Assembly: GCA_037178975.1 (NCBI GenBank)
Contig: JASJZH010000006.1
Span: 5,270,001 to 5,334,000 of the forward strand
Origin: Oscheius tipulae
Lineage: Eukaryota; Nematoda; Chromadorea; Rhabditida; Rhabditidae
Length of the DNA: 64,000 nt
Direction of reading: 5' to 3'
Numbering within the stretch: position 1 is the stretch's first letter; every line of letters begins with the position of its first letter. Below are positions 11,341 through 21,555 of the stretch, piece after piece. The notes beneath the pieces were generated by a model. The model was not told the origin of the DNA and made no database searches. It saw only the letters and a program-made list of their open reading frames with translations. Position numbers and translations under genes: made by a program.

Positions 11341-12328
11341 TTATTTCTTGTTAATAAGGTTAAGGAATTCTTCTCTGGTCTTCGGATCGTCTCGGAACAC
11401 TCCGAGCATGCATGAGGTAGTCGTCGTCGCGTTGATCTTCTGTACACCTCGCATCACCATGCACATATGACTAAAGTCAGTGGTTAGTCCGATATTTAGA
11501 AGGATAAAATGAAACGCGCCCACGTTCTGCAAAATTTCGACCCCTCACCTGGCTTCAATGACGACTGCGACTCCATTTGGTTGCACAGCTTGAACCATGG
11601 CCGTGGCGATTTGTTTAGTTAGCCTCTCTTGCACTGAAATAATTTATGGTCATACACGAAAAACCAGGCTCAATCAAACTTCCGGTGAATAATGAAAGAG
11701 AACAAACCTTGAAGCCTTCGGCTGAACATTTCCACGATTCTCGCTAGCTTGGAAAGTCCAAGGACCTTCTTGTTGGGCAGGTAGCCGATGTGAACTTTTC
11801 CCATGAAGGGTACGAGATGATGTTCACAGAGAGAGAACATCTCGATGTCACGAACAATGACCATTTCGTCGTGGTCCTCATCGAAAACAGCCTCGTTCAG
11901 AATAGCTGAAACAATACTCCATGTTGTTTCACCTTTACTCACCATCGAGTTGCTCATCGTATCCCTTGGTAAAAGCCAGCATAGCCTTGGCGGCTCGCTC
12001 TGGGGTTTTCATTAGCCCCTGGCGGTTCACATCTTCTCCGAGATGCGTGATGATGGATGAATAGTGCTGAAAACTAGCGGTTGGCGATTGGCAATGAAGA
12101 AGCGCAAAAATAAGGCGCAGGTTTACGACCATCTAAAGAAAAAAGCAGTAGGGTAACCAACCTTAGCCATATCGTTAAGATGGTTAGCCTTGTCTCCATA
12201 TTCTTTCACAAGCTTGTCCTGAAAACATCTGACGCTCACACGAGCTGCGGCTCACCCACCTTTTTGAGGTCAAGATCGACAGACTTGCCGCTTTCTCTAT
12301 CAGACTGGAATCCACTTTCAGCTTCCAT
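11341..12328 (-). CDS. cat-4: GTP cyclohydrolase I
   Basis: It catalyses GTP to 7,8-dihydroneopterin triphosphate, the first step of tetrahydrobiopterin synthesis, needed for serotonin and dopamine production and cuticle integrity in C. elegans. Exons (transcript order) 12260-12328, 12162-12218, 11943-12066, 11708-11905, 11549-11633, 11341-11470; 220 residues, close to the length of CAT-4. Hallmarks: [10 protein letters not shown] near residue 65; the zinc/active-site segment [39 protein letters not shown]; and [11 protein letters not shown] with the second zinc Cys. All introns are short and in matching phase. The start was chosen as the only Met upstream of the conserved exon 2. AATAAA (minus) is at 11331-11336. 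The family assignment is secure. Confidence 0.97.
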
Positions 12329-14045
12329 TGCGCAGAAAAAAGATGATTTAGCTGCAAGAAGAGTCGTTTAGTACAGCAGTAAGGAATAGCTATTAGTGTT
12401 AAGTAAAGACAAAGAAAGCAAAGACACCACTACTAGGAGAGAGGCGGGCAGGTTTGATCGCGGGAAAAGTTCGCAATTCAACCTGTTTCTTCGCCATCGT
12501 CATCATATGTCAAAAGATTTCTTCCTGGAGGCTCTGTTTGTGAAGCTGTGACCTTTTAGCGAACGGTGAGATTGGCTACGTGAGAAGGTCTGAATCACGT
12601 AAGATACTCCACCCACCAGCCCCGCGTATAATTGCCGGAAAGTATCCGATTCATGTCATAAGAGAAAAGCCCCGGATGTCTATAAAATAGCCACAGTAAA
12701 TGGTAGTGACGCTGTGGGAAAACGACTGCGCGAGACCGTCACTTATCTTATCGCAATGCTTCTGTTGCATATGGAGGTGACGAAAAGTTGTAAGACCCTA
12801 CATTTGTGCACTATTCAGTCTATGAACTGGGGTCTTTTTGAAAAATTTTTGGGTCACAATCTGGTGAGCAATGATTTCCTGTGTTGCCAAAAGCGGAGAC
12901 TAGGTAGTTACCGTGCCAAGACAGTTGGAATAAATGAGTAGTGAGTATAGGATTTCCTTAGGATAACGTCATGTCGGTTGAGAAAAGAGCGGTTGAAGGC
13001 AAATCTTAGGAAAGTACAAGGAGGAAGTTGGCATGCCCTCTGCCACCATTAGAGCCTTTTATACTGATTTCTGAACGAATCATGATTTCTGATAAGGAAT
13101 AGGAACTCCTTGAAGTCACGCTATAGTGTGGACCCATTTCTGTGTGAATTGTTGCCGGAATAAGTGTTTACTTGCAAGAATGCAGATCATTCCAAAAACT
13201 CGAATCAAAAATCAAATTTCAGTCATCTCTCCATGATGGTTAAAACTTCTATAGGTACAACAAAAATTGGTTGAGCTGAGTATGGGAGTGTCGCAAAATC
13301 TTCAGGTTGTAACTATTTCCACTCGGACTGACGACATTCTAGGCGGCTCCTCTCCTTCTTCTTTTCCTATCAGGAATCCTGCAAGACTAGAGGTTTGCTC
13401 GGCTCATACACAAATTGGGAACGATTAAACTACGTCACAGCTTTGAACTTTGAAAGTTCGCCGTGAGGATTGGAAAGAACCATTGAGAGACCATCAGACC
13501 TGTGACGTAGTACAAGCGCAGTTGAGACAGTATCTGGGAAAAGGAAAAAAAAAGCTCTAGTGTAGAATAGACTTCTGCACTTATTTAATGTTGTTTTGTA
13601 GTTTACTGCTTCGCTCTTTTCATTTTATCACAAGGGTTACGTCTAAAAAGTTAATTTACAAATAGTTTGTTCTTTGCAAGGTTATCAGTTTGCTCAATTG
13701 TCTCTCGTCACTTGTCAGCAAAAGAAAATAGTAAGCAGTTGGTGACTGACCTTTCGCCCGAGTGTCTATCTATAAAGTACAACACACCCAAATCATGTTA
13801 CATCAGCTCATCTTTCCTTCTTCCTTATCTGGATCGCTTTGTCTTTTGTCATCTTCTAATTACTGTAGCCAACCTACAATGCAATTGCTCACGATTCATC
13901 TGTTCTAACACGATTGACGCCCACAAGCTCGATGAAAAATGGAAACTGTTTGTTCAAAAATGAATTGGATTGTTTGTGAACGTGTGTATCTAGCTGGATT
14001 GGAATCTATAAATTAGAGGTCAGAGGGCAACCATGGTAGTTGGAG
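12329..14045. other. Intergenic between cat-4 and the ShKT genes
   Basis: About 1.7 kb divergent spacer. A TATA-like CTATAAAATA occurs at about 12680-12689, ahead of a 75-codon open frame (12714-12941) with no domain, so I do not call it a gene. Another TATA-like CTATAAAT at about 14007 probably serves the ShKT gene that starts at 14046. Confidence 0.4.
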
Positions 14046-15318
14046 ATGCTTGCTCTTCTTACTTTTCTCGTCCTTGCACCAGCTGTGAGCTCCCAGTCCT
14101 GTACTGTTGATGGAAACTTAGGACGTTAGTTATTTCCTTTTTTTGAAAATGTCTTTAGCCTGTATGGCGGGCGGCTGTGATCCAGCAGGCCCACCTTCCA
14201 CATGCATCAACGATCCTGCACAAGGAGGACAAATTTGCTGCGACAATACTCAGGTGACTTAAATTGATGAATGTTCTAAGCATTTGAGTTAGATAATTGT
14301 ACCTGTAACTACCTTGCCACCAACAACGCTTCGCCCAACAACTGTAGTAGCCGTCACAACCGCTTCTACAACATGTGTTGACCAGGTCAACCCCGGTACT
14401 GGAGTATCAAACTGTGCCGCGACAGCGTACCTGTGCAACAATGCAGCTGTAAGTCTATGCTCTGAATAAGTACTATATCTTGCTTGCAGTATTACAGCCT
14501 CATGACCGCCCAGTGTCCAAGAACGTGAGTTTATAACAACTTATTGCTTTTATTATGTTCAACATATAGCTTAAAAAAATTTGCAGCTGTGGAAGATGCT
14601 CCGGAACATCAGTTACTACATCGAGTTAGTCTAGTATATATTTTTCAGTCATAATACATTTTAGCTTGCGTTGATTTGCTCAATCCAAGTACTGGCGTTT
14701 CTGACTGCCCGTCCAGAGCTTATCTTTGTACTGACTCGGTCTATTATACAATCATGACTCAACAATGTCCGAGAACGTGAGTTCAAAGCGAACTATACTA
14801 CTTTCTCTGGGCTAAAAGTAGTCTTATACAAAATTTGCAGCTGTGGAAGATGTTCTGCAACAGCAACAACCGCAGCCTCATCAAGTTAGTTTTCTGTGAT
14901 ATCAATAGGACTTTGTTTGAGCCTGTCTTGATCAGCTCAACCCAAACACGGGTCGTTCCGACTGTCCTTCTAGAGCTTCGCTGTGTAACGATGCCAGCTA
15001 CTACAGTCTTATGACTACACAATGCCCAAGAACGTAAGTTATAGCAAAAACTGCATTAGTTGCATTTATTTTGTTCAGTCTTATCTTATGCAAATTTTTC
15101 AGCTGTGGAAGATGCTCTGCAACTGCAACAACAGCCATTTCACGCAGTTTGTTGCCCTTAGGGCTGTCTAACTTTTCACTTTAGGTTGCGCTGATTTGGT
15201 GAATCCAAGCACGGGCGTTTCCGACTGTCCTTCTAGAGCTTATCTGTGCAGTAATGCTAGCTACTACAGCCTCATGACTACACAATGCCCAAGAACATGT
15301 GGAAGATGCTCAGGTTAA
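14046..15318 (+). CDS. Secreted protein with four ShKT domains (copy 1)
   Basis: Exons 14046-14124, 14159-14253, 14293-14448, 14490-14524, 14587-14624, 14665-14776, 14841-14884, 14922-15033, 15103-15146, 15185-15318. A signal peptide (MLALLTFLVLAPAVSS) is followed by a small six-Cys N-terminal module ending CCDN, a Thr-rich linker, then four ShKT modules of the form C.D..NP.TG.S.C...A.LC....YY..MT.QCP(R)TCGRC. ShKT modules are six-Cys folds named after a sea-anemone channel blocker; in nematodes they are common in secreted and pharyngeal proteins, so the fold does not by itself imply toxicity. The gene lies 519 bp upstream of a close paralogue with the same layout. Polyadenylation signal AATAAA is at 15358-15363. 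The ligand or role is unknown; resemblance to the C. elegans PHAT proteins is from memory. Confidence 0.9.
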
Positions 15319-15836
15319 GAATGTGATCGACAAAATCTGAATAGTTTCGCTACTGCTAATAAACTGCTTTGAAGTTCCATTTGCTTATCAGGATGTGTTT
15401 AGTAGTTGAATAAAGTGCTTCGAATATCGACAACGAGTCTTTGTCCACGTTGAAGATGAAATCACACTACCTGAAATATAGTTTACTGTTCTAAAATTCG
15501 TGTTCCTGAACCTGAAGTCAATAATGATATTGGAGCGACTGCGTCAGAATCTCATTGGTAACGCAAGAGTCATTGTTTGAGCAATTATTCATAGCCGTTC
15601 CTCTTCGCAAAAAATGCACACTCGGATAGAAAAGAAACATATTAAATTTGCTCTGAAGTCTCGTATGACATCTCCCCTCACGAACAATAGTTCTGCCGAC
15701 GGATAAAAGTTGTCTTACGGCAACTTCTTGTAGGTGGCATTGTTTGTCCTGTAAATTTATTCTGGAATGCATTGACCTAGCTGCACCTGATAGGCAGCTT
15801 AAAAACTGGCTGAACCCGGAAAGTGCGATCAAGACC
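15319..15836. other. Spacer between the two ShKT genes
   Basis: This contains the 3' UTR signal of copy 1 at 15358-15363 and presumably the promoter of copy 2. No gene is seen on either strand. Confidence 0.45.
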
Positions 15837-17128
15837 ATGCTGGTTCTTATTCTTTGTTCAACGTTTCTGCTAAGTTCAGCTCAAAAACAATGTTCTAATG
15901 CTGGAATAGGACGTCAGTCTTGTCTAAGACATAGTAACACTATTTTTCAGTTTGTGTAGGAGATCTGTGTCCTACCGCATTCACATGTCTCGATAAAAGC
16001 TTACCGACGGAAAAATGCTGTGATGATAACAGTGTAAGAATTTCCAATCAAATGTGAACTTGTCTAAGCTTGTTGATCCAACGACACCTGAACCCACAAC
16101 CCAAGCTCCTGCAACAACTCAAGCGACAGCGACTTCTGCTCCGTGTGTGGACTTGCTGAATCCTGCAACTGGTGTATCCGACTGTCCTCAGAGAATCTCC
16201 TATTGTTCCGATTCGGTTGTAAGTTAAATACTTTCTCAAGTTCGTGAGACTCAGTATTACGATGTGATGACACAGCAATGCCCAAAAAGTTGTGGGAGAT
16301 GTAGCGGGGCCGGAAATACTGTAACGACTGGAACCACGAGTAAGAACAAAATGAGACGCTTTGTGTAGTTTTAGGCTGTGTCGATAAGATTAATCCAACC
16401 AACGGAATATCTGACTGTCCAAGTATGTCGTCATACTGTAACAATGATAGAGTGAGTTATCACTACAATTTTTTATAACTGTTGCAGTACTTCACTCTCA
16501 TGAGCGACCAATGTCCAAAGACGTGAGTTAATGGGATCCTTTATTGTGTTTATAAATACAGTTATATTCTAAATTTTCAGCTGTGGGAGATGCTCTGGGA
16601 GCTCTAGTAGCACTGCGACAGGTAAAAATAGAAATTGTTATGGCCTTGCAATATTTGAGACAATTGCATCGACAAACTCAACCCAAGAACTGGAACATCT
16701 GACTGTCCTTTACGGACAGAGTACTGCACAAACACAATTGTTAGATTGATTTTTGCTACCAAAGTATCAGAAATATTTAGTACTACGATCTTATGACTGA
16801 TCAATGTGCAAAAACCTGTAGAAGATGTAGCTCTCCATCGAACTCTGGATCACCGCTATTCTCTAGCTCCGGGTCTTCTTCATCAAACTCTGCTCCTGCT
16901 TCGACTAGTGAGAAACGCCGGCAATGGCTAATCATAACAGCAATTTCAGGTTCCTGTGTTGATAAGTTGAATCCAGCCACCGGGATTTCCGACTGTCCTG
17001 GAATGGTAGCATATTGCAATGATGCCACAGTAAGTGTGTACTTAAAACTTTCGACAAAACTACAAATTCAGTACTACGTCACCATGACAGATCAGTGTCC
17101 ACGTACGTGTGGCAGATGCAGCGGTTGA
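15837..17128 (+). CDS. Secreted protein with four ShKT domains (copy 2)
   Basis: Exons 15837-15912, 15951-16033, 16069-16218, 16255-16339, 16375-16451, 16488-16522, 16581-16621, 16660-16739, 16781-16907, 16950-17029, 17072-17128; all phases match. The layout equals that of copy 1: signal peptide (MLVLILCSTFLLSSAQ), Cys-rich N-terminal module ending CCDDNS, Thr/Pro/Ala linker, and four ShKT modules. Between modules 3 and 4 it has a Ser-rich, mucin-like linker (about 16815-16905) not present in copy 1. The first two introns have the same positions and phases in both copies, supporting tandem duplication. Intron positions inside the ShKT modules differ. AATAAA is at 17163-17168. Confidence 0.9.
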
Positions 17129-17717
17129 GCTCTTCACTTTTTTCAATAATAACTTTTTTCATAATAAACGAACACCTATTTTCTTCTATGTAGCTCTCTC
17201 AAACTCCATTACAAACAGGAAATGCGAAGTGAGTCAGCACTCCGCCAGAATCACCCTACTCTTCCTTGCATAACACATAAAAAGTCAGCTCCCATACATT
17301 CTTTGAGTGTAAGGCTCTGAAATTTATAACAAATTATATGATATTACTGCTTAGCTCGAAGAAATTATAAAAGCAAGTATGCGATGGATGTTCTACGAGA
17401 ACGACGCGGCTCAACGACGAAATGGACATGATTAGCAAGCCCTGAGGGAGGGCCGTGAGGCTGCTTTTGGAGGACTGCTGCTTATGAATGCCAAATGAGT
17501 CACGACGGCTCAGCAGACGCTCATTAGCGCTTCCACTACCAATTGAGTACACCATGTTTCCAATTTTTGTAGCCCCAAGTTCACTCTTGCTTTGGTCACT
17601 CTGCCATCTTTTATTGAGTAGCCGCGGGCGACTTCCGCTCGTAGCTCTTGTTTGCGCTAAAATGTTATAGCAAGTGGTTTCTCTAGCAATTACTTTTTTC
17701 CAATTATTCAAATACAG
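17129..17717. other. Intergenic
   Basis: A 125-codon open frame on the minus strand (17334-17711) covers most of it but has no signal peptide, domain or splice support, so I leave it uncalled. The first part holds the 3' end of the ShKT gene. Confidence 0.4.
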
Positions 17718-18164
17718 ATGAAGCAGCTCGTTTTAACACTTTTTCTTCTATGCATCTCCCTCGCTTTTGGTCTGGAATGTGTCAATTGCGGTGTATTTCT
17801 CTCAGCACCAACTTCACAGTGTCGTGGGAAGGTTTCAAACACTTCATGTGCTCCTGAGAACGTCGGTTGTTTAACGATTACAGGACAGAATCAGGTGATT
17901 AAAGTCTTTTCCAAACCAAAACGTCTTAAGGATGGTACCTACTACGTAGAAAAGCGTTGTGCATTCAAATCTGAGGATCGAGAGGAAGGATGTGGTGAAA
18001 TTTCAATTAGAGGGTAAGTACAAACACAATCTCGTTATATCTATTGGTTCAGAAACAAAGCTATGGGATGTGTTTGTAAAACAGATTACTGCAACAGCAG
18101 CAATTTGTTCGACTTGTTCTTCACAACGGCAGTCAGTCTTTCACTTTTTATTGCCTCAATTTGA
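17718..18164 (+). CDS. Ly6/uPAR-like secreted or GPI-anchored protein
   Basis: Exons 17718-17894, 17931-18013, 18053-18164; 123 residues. A signal peptide (MKQLVLTLFLLCISLAFG) is followed directly by the three-finger opening LECVNCG, further Cys pairs, and the diagnostic Ly6 ending GCVCKTDYCNSSN. The last 20 residues are hydrophobic (FTTAVSLSLFIASI), as expected for a GPI-anchor signal, with Asn-Ser-Ser as a plausible attachment site. Ly6 proteins of this type modulate receptors or channels at the cell surface; the partner here cannot be inferred. The gene converges on the BTB gene with only 42 bases between stop codons. Confidence 0.85.
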
Positions 18165-18206
18165 TAAGCTCAACTCTGCTGTTTTATCACCAGATAGAAT
18201 GAATAT

Positions 18207-20831
18207 TCAGTTTTCACTTTGTGAATTGATCTTCTGCCTACTGCGACTCTTTCTCTCGTCTGTTCTCGAGCTTTCGAGTTTTGGTGGAATTGGTATATCG
18301 AGCTGCCGAGGCTGGAAAGCAGCACCTGCAGGCAAAATGACAAATTATTTTGCTATACATACCTAGGTGAGCAGCGAGAGATCTCGTTTGGCAGTGACAC
18401 TCGTCCGTGGTGTCGTTCAAAGGCAGTAAGGCGTGAGGGCATTGGTAAAAAGCCTAAAACACACTCTTCTTAGCATTATTTACCACCCAGTTTACCTGAA
18501 GATCATCACCCGCTTTGTTTTCAATTTCGCAGCCCTGCTGATGACAGCGATCGCAGCCAATTTGTTTTCTGAAAGCACCAAACTAACGCAACGGAAGAAA
18601 TTATTGCCACCTGCATGGGTCCGCATTGACCCGGACCCGCATGCCTTCCCGAGACCTTTTACATCGTGGACAATGGTCTACGTCTACGGAGAAATGGTCC
18701 ATTTGGTGAATGGTTCGGAACACGTGTACAGCCTAAGAAAAACTAGATTTTAGTCATCTGATAGTATACCTTTTCATAGCATCCCCTTAATTTTGCAGCT
18801 AGAATATCAGCAAAGACCCGATCACTCATCATATGTCGATGTTGCTCCAGGCTGGCAAGGGATAACCGTGCAACCGCCGGAAGACAGGAAAGTATAGTCT
18901 GATGATCAAACTTGTGTTTCAAGCACCAGTTCAGCCAACAAAGGGCTACCAGTGGCTGTCTGCTGCATGCCTAAATGCCACAAAGTTTCAGAAATTCTGA
19001 CCCAACTCACATTTTCGATAATGTACTTAGCACAACGTACTTCCAACCCATTGGCCTGGAACCGTTTCGATAGCCTCATGCATGTTTCCAATGTGTCATC
19101 TGAAATTCAATTGCTATCTCATTTGTCGCAAAATGCACCTTCGATATCCTTCAGTGCTGGGCAAGGGATGCAGCTCTCTACAAACCAACGGAACTGGGTC
19201 GTCGGGGGAGGATGGCTTAAACCCGAGACGGCGACCTGTAACCGTGCTGTTTTGATGAAAATTGTTTCCGTTTTACATATATATCTTCGTGCCTTCTGTG
19301 TGTCACAAGAAATGACTTGAAGTACTCGGAAGCATGGCACAGCTGATGTCGGCAAATGAGGAAGCGAGTTGTCTGAAAGCCCGTCGTTGTTTTGTTCGCT
19401 GTTTAAAGTCCTAATTCATTTTGTACAATCGGAAAGATGAATGTTGCGTCTCGAAGCCCAGTTGTTCCGCGTATGTGTGGGGAAACACGAAGAAAAAACT
19501 CACGTGGACTATGAGTGCGACAGAACAGCCTTCCAAATGACACTGACTGTTGAGATAATCGAGAGTGTTGCTAACAGCTCTTTTCTTCTGGGGTGATTTC
19601 GATCTGAAAAGTAATAGCTGTTTCGGCAAGAAAGTAACCTGGATGACAGTTTCTCTTCCGAGCCCTTTTTCTTTTCTTTCCTAGGAGAATGAGATCTGGC
19701 TCGGCTGCCATCGCCACCACCGTTCGAAGAAATTGCGCCAGAAAGAATAGGTGTCGCGAAATTGGAGTTGTGATCCTGCAAAAGAATGAACACAAAACTT
19801 CTGCAACTTACAAAACAGTAGGGATCCTCTTCTTCGATCGTTATTGGTTTCATTAGTTCTCTCCAAGTTTCCGGCCGTGGTGGTTCGGACTTTTCCGTGT
19901 TCCAGGACTGAATACCGAGAGACTCCTAAAAGCATAAACTAGAGTGCTGCTAATAGGACAAGGTGTGAGCTGTCAAGCGATTTTGAGCGATGTACGCAAG
20001 TTTCTGTTACAATGCAGACAGCTTTTTATGATCAACTAAACAACCCACCCAAAGATTATTTGAGGAACGGTGAGAGCTTTCACACCTGTTGCTTGAACTC
20101 TCATTAAACCTAATTGATAAACAAAAAACCTAATCATGAACCTTACATTGCTTTGATTGCTGTGCTGGGCGCTATGCCGGGAATTGGTCCTCATCATTGG
20201 CCCTGGTGACGTAAGGGGTGATGGTGATAGTGGCAGAAGTCCTGAAGGATACGGGCTCTGAAACAGTGTATTTCATTCAACATTATTGCTAACTAAGCAC
20301 AATTTCAGTTTGTTATATTACTTTGTTTGTAGAGAGCGTTATCTAGCCCGAATTTCGGCTTCCTTATAGCCAGAACACACCGTTTTTCCACACCTTTCAC
20401 ATGTACCAACTGAATTGATAACAAGTGGATTCACGTAGTTGTAACATCGAAGAAACCGCGGCTGATGGAAGATGGATAACAACAGGCGTGCTCGTCATTC
20501 CCCAATTTTATTGTTAGACAGGGTCCAGCATTTGTTAAAGTCAGTTTTTGTGTGTAATAGATGAATCCTTTTGAAAGCGAAGTTATCAAAGATTAGCTCA
20601 CGTAGTCGTTGATATGTCCAGGATGCTGCCTCGGTAAAGTTCCATACTGATAAACACCCATTTGATAGTATCCATTCGGAGGTGGAGGAGGCTGACCATA
20701 GTAAAAATTGGGAGCATTTGATGCATGAATCTTGAAAAGAATAACGATGAAATAATAATAGTACTAACCTGCTTGGTAGGTGACTTTGACCTGTTTCTAC
20801 CATCCACCAGTTTCTTGATGAACGAGGCCAT
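18207..20831 (-). CDS. BTB/POZ-like protein with Cys/His-rich C-terminal region
   Basis: Fourteen exons (transcript order): 20769-20831, 20602-20730, 20147-20257, 19812-19925, 19639-19775, 19504-19603, 19277-19372, 19139-19235, 19011-19099, 18770-18970, 18611-18732, 18496-18568, 18363-18453, 18207-18325; 513 residues with every junction in phase. The N-terminal 190 residues are low complexity (Tyr/Pro/Ser-rich, e.g. YYGQPPPPPNGYY). A BTB-like core follows (FLICRHQLCHASEYFKSFL, then a helix pair DDTLETCMRLSKRFQANGLE), then a helical BACK-like part. The last 130 residues contain CPRCKRSREG, CDRCHQQGC and ECHCQTR, which look like metal-binding Cys clusters. Such proteins often act as Cullin-3 adaptors or transcription regulators; the exact role is unknown. 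The start has a TTTACAG acceptor two bases upstream. I do not know a named homologue. Confidence 0.8.
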
Positions 20832-20916
20832 GCCTGTAAATGGATTATTTATATATGAAGAAAAAAAAAGCTCAAACAGCTGAGCTGCTTTGACTTGTGA
20901 AACAACAGGTCTCAAA

Positions 20917-20970
20917 AAGTTTGAGTCGAAAGGGTGCTCCTTGTAGTGTCCGGGGCCAAACGACTGACAC
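20917..20970 (+). repeat. 54-bp direct repeat, copy A
   Basis: This matches copy B at 21502-21555 with three mismatches. Shared core: GTGCTCCTTGTAGTGTCCGG. It lies about 90 bases upstream of the BTB gene start codon. Confidence 0.8.
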
Positions 20971-21501
20971 CGCGCCGAAAAGCATGCAACACATGGCGCT
21001 GATATTGATGAGGGATTGGAATCTATCGCCTAGTTGATTTTCTAAAAAGAGATAAAGTGGCACTTCGCTTGGTCAGATCCGCAAGCTGATAACGATGCAT
21101 CCTCTACGAAGTTGTGTAAATATAACATTGTTTGAAAGAGCTGGATAACCAAAATTGCGCAAGTGTTCCGACCAGGAAGTTCTAGCGAAGCGTATGATTG
21201 ATAGTGAAAATCATTGACAAGCTCCAGTGAAGTGTTGAATTCTGCACGTGTGAATTCAAAAAAGAGCTGCATAACACAAAATCGATGAAAACCTCGTCGC
21301 TGTAATTACCTCCTTTTCCAGAATCATTCATTTCTTCGAAATTGTACTTGTTATTCTCTTGGAGTTGCGTGTGTACGCCTTTAATTCCCGGTACTGGCAT
21401 ATATTCTTGTGTGATGGTAACTTTTCCGTTGTCTGTTGACGCTCAACTAACGGCATACGCTCGCTTGCGTTTGCAAATGCGTCGAGCACTTCTTGTTGCA
21501 G

Positions 21502-21555
21502 AAGTTTGAGTCGAACGAGTGCTCCTTGTAGTGTCCGGGGTCAAACGACTGACAC
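21502..21555 (+). repeat. 54-bp direct repeat, copy B
   Basis: Copy of 20917-20970 with three substitutions, about 530 bases away in the same orientation. Flanking sequence is not similar. Confidence 0.8.

Noticed and set aside
17334-17711. A 125-codon minus-strand open frame.
   Set aside because: No signal peptide, domain, splice sites or similarity to anything I know; not enough to call a gene.
18541-18897. A 93-codon plus-strand gene made of two spliceable open pieces (18541-18723 and 18799-18897).
   Set aside because: It is antisense to exons 10-12 of the BTB gene, whose fourteen exons join in phase and show domain content. The plus-strand reading is a shadow.
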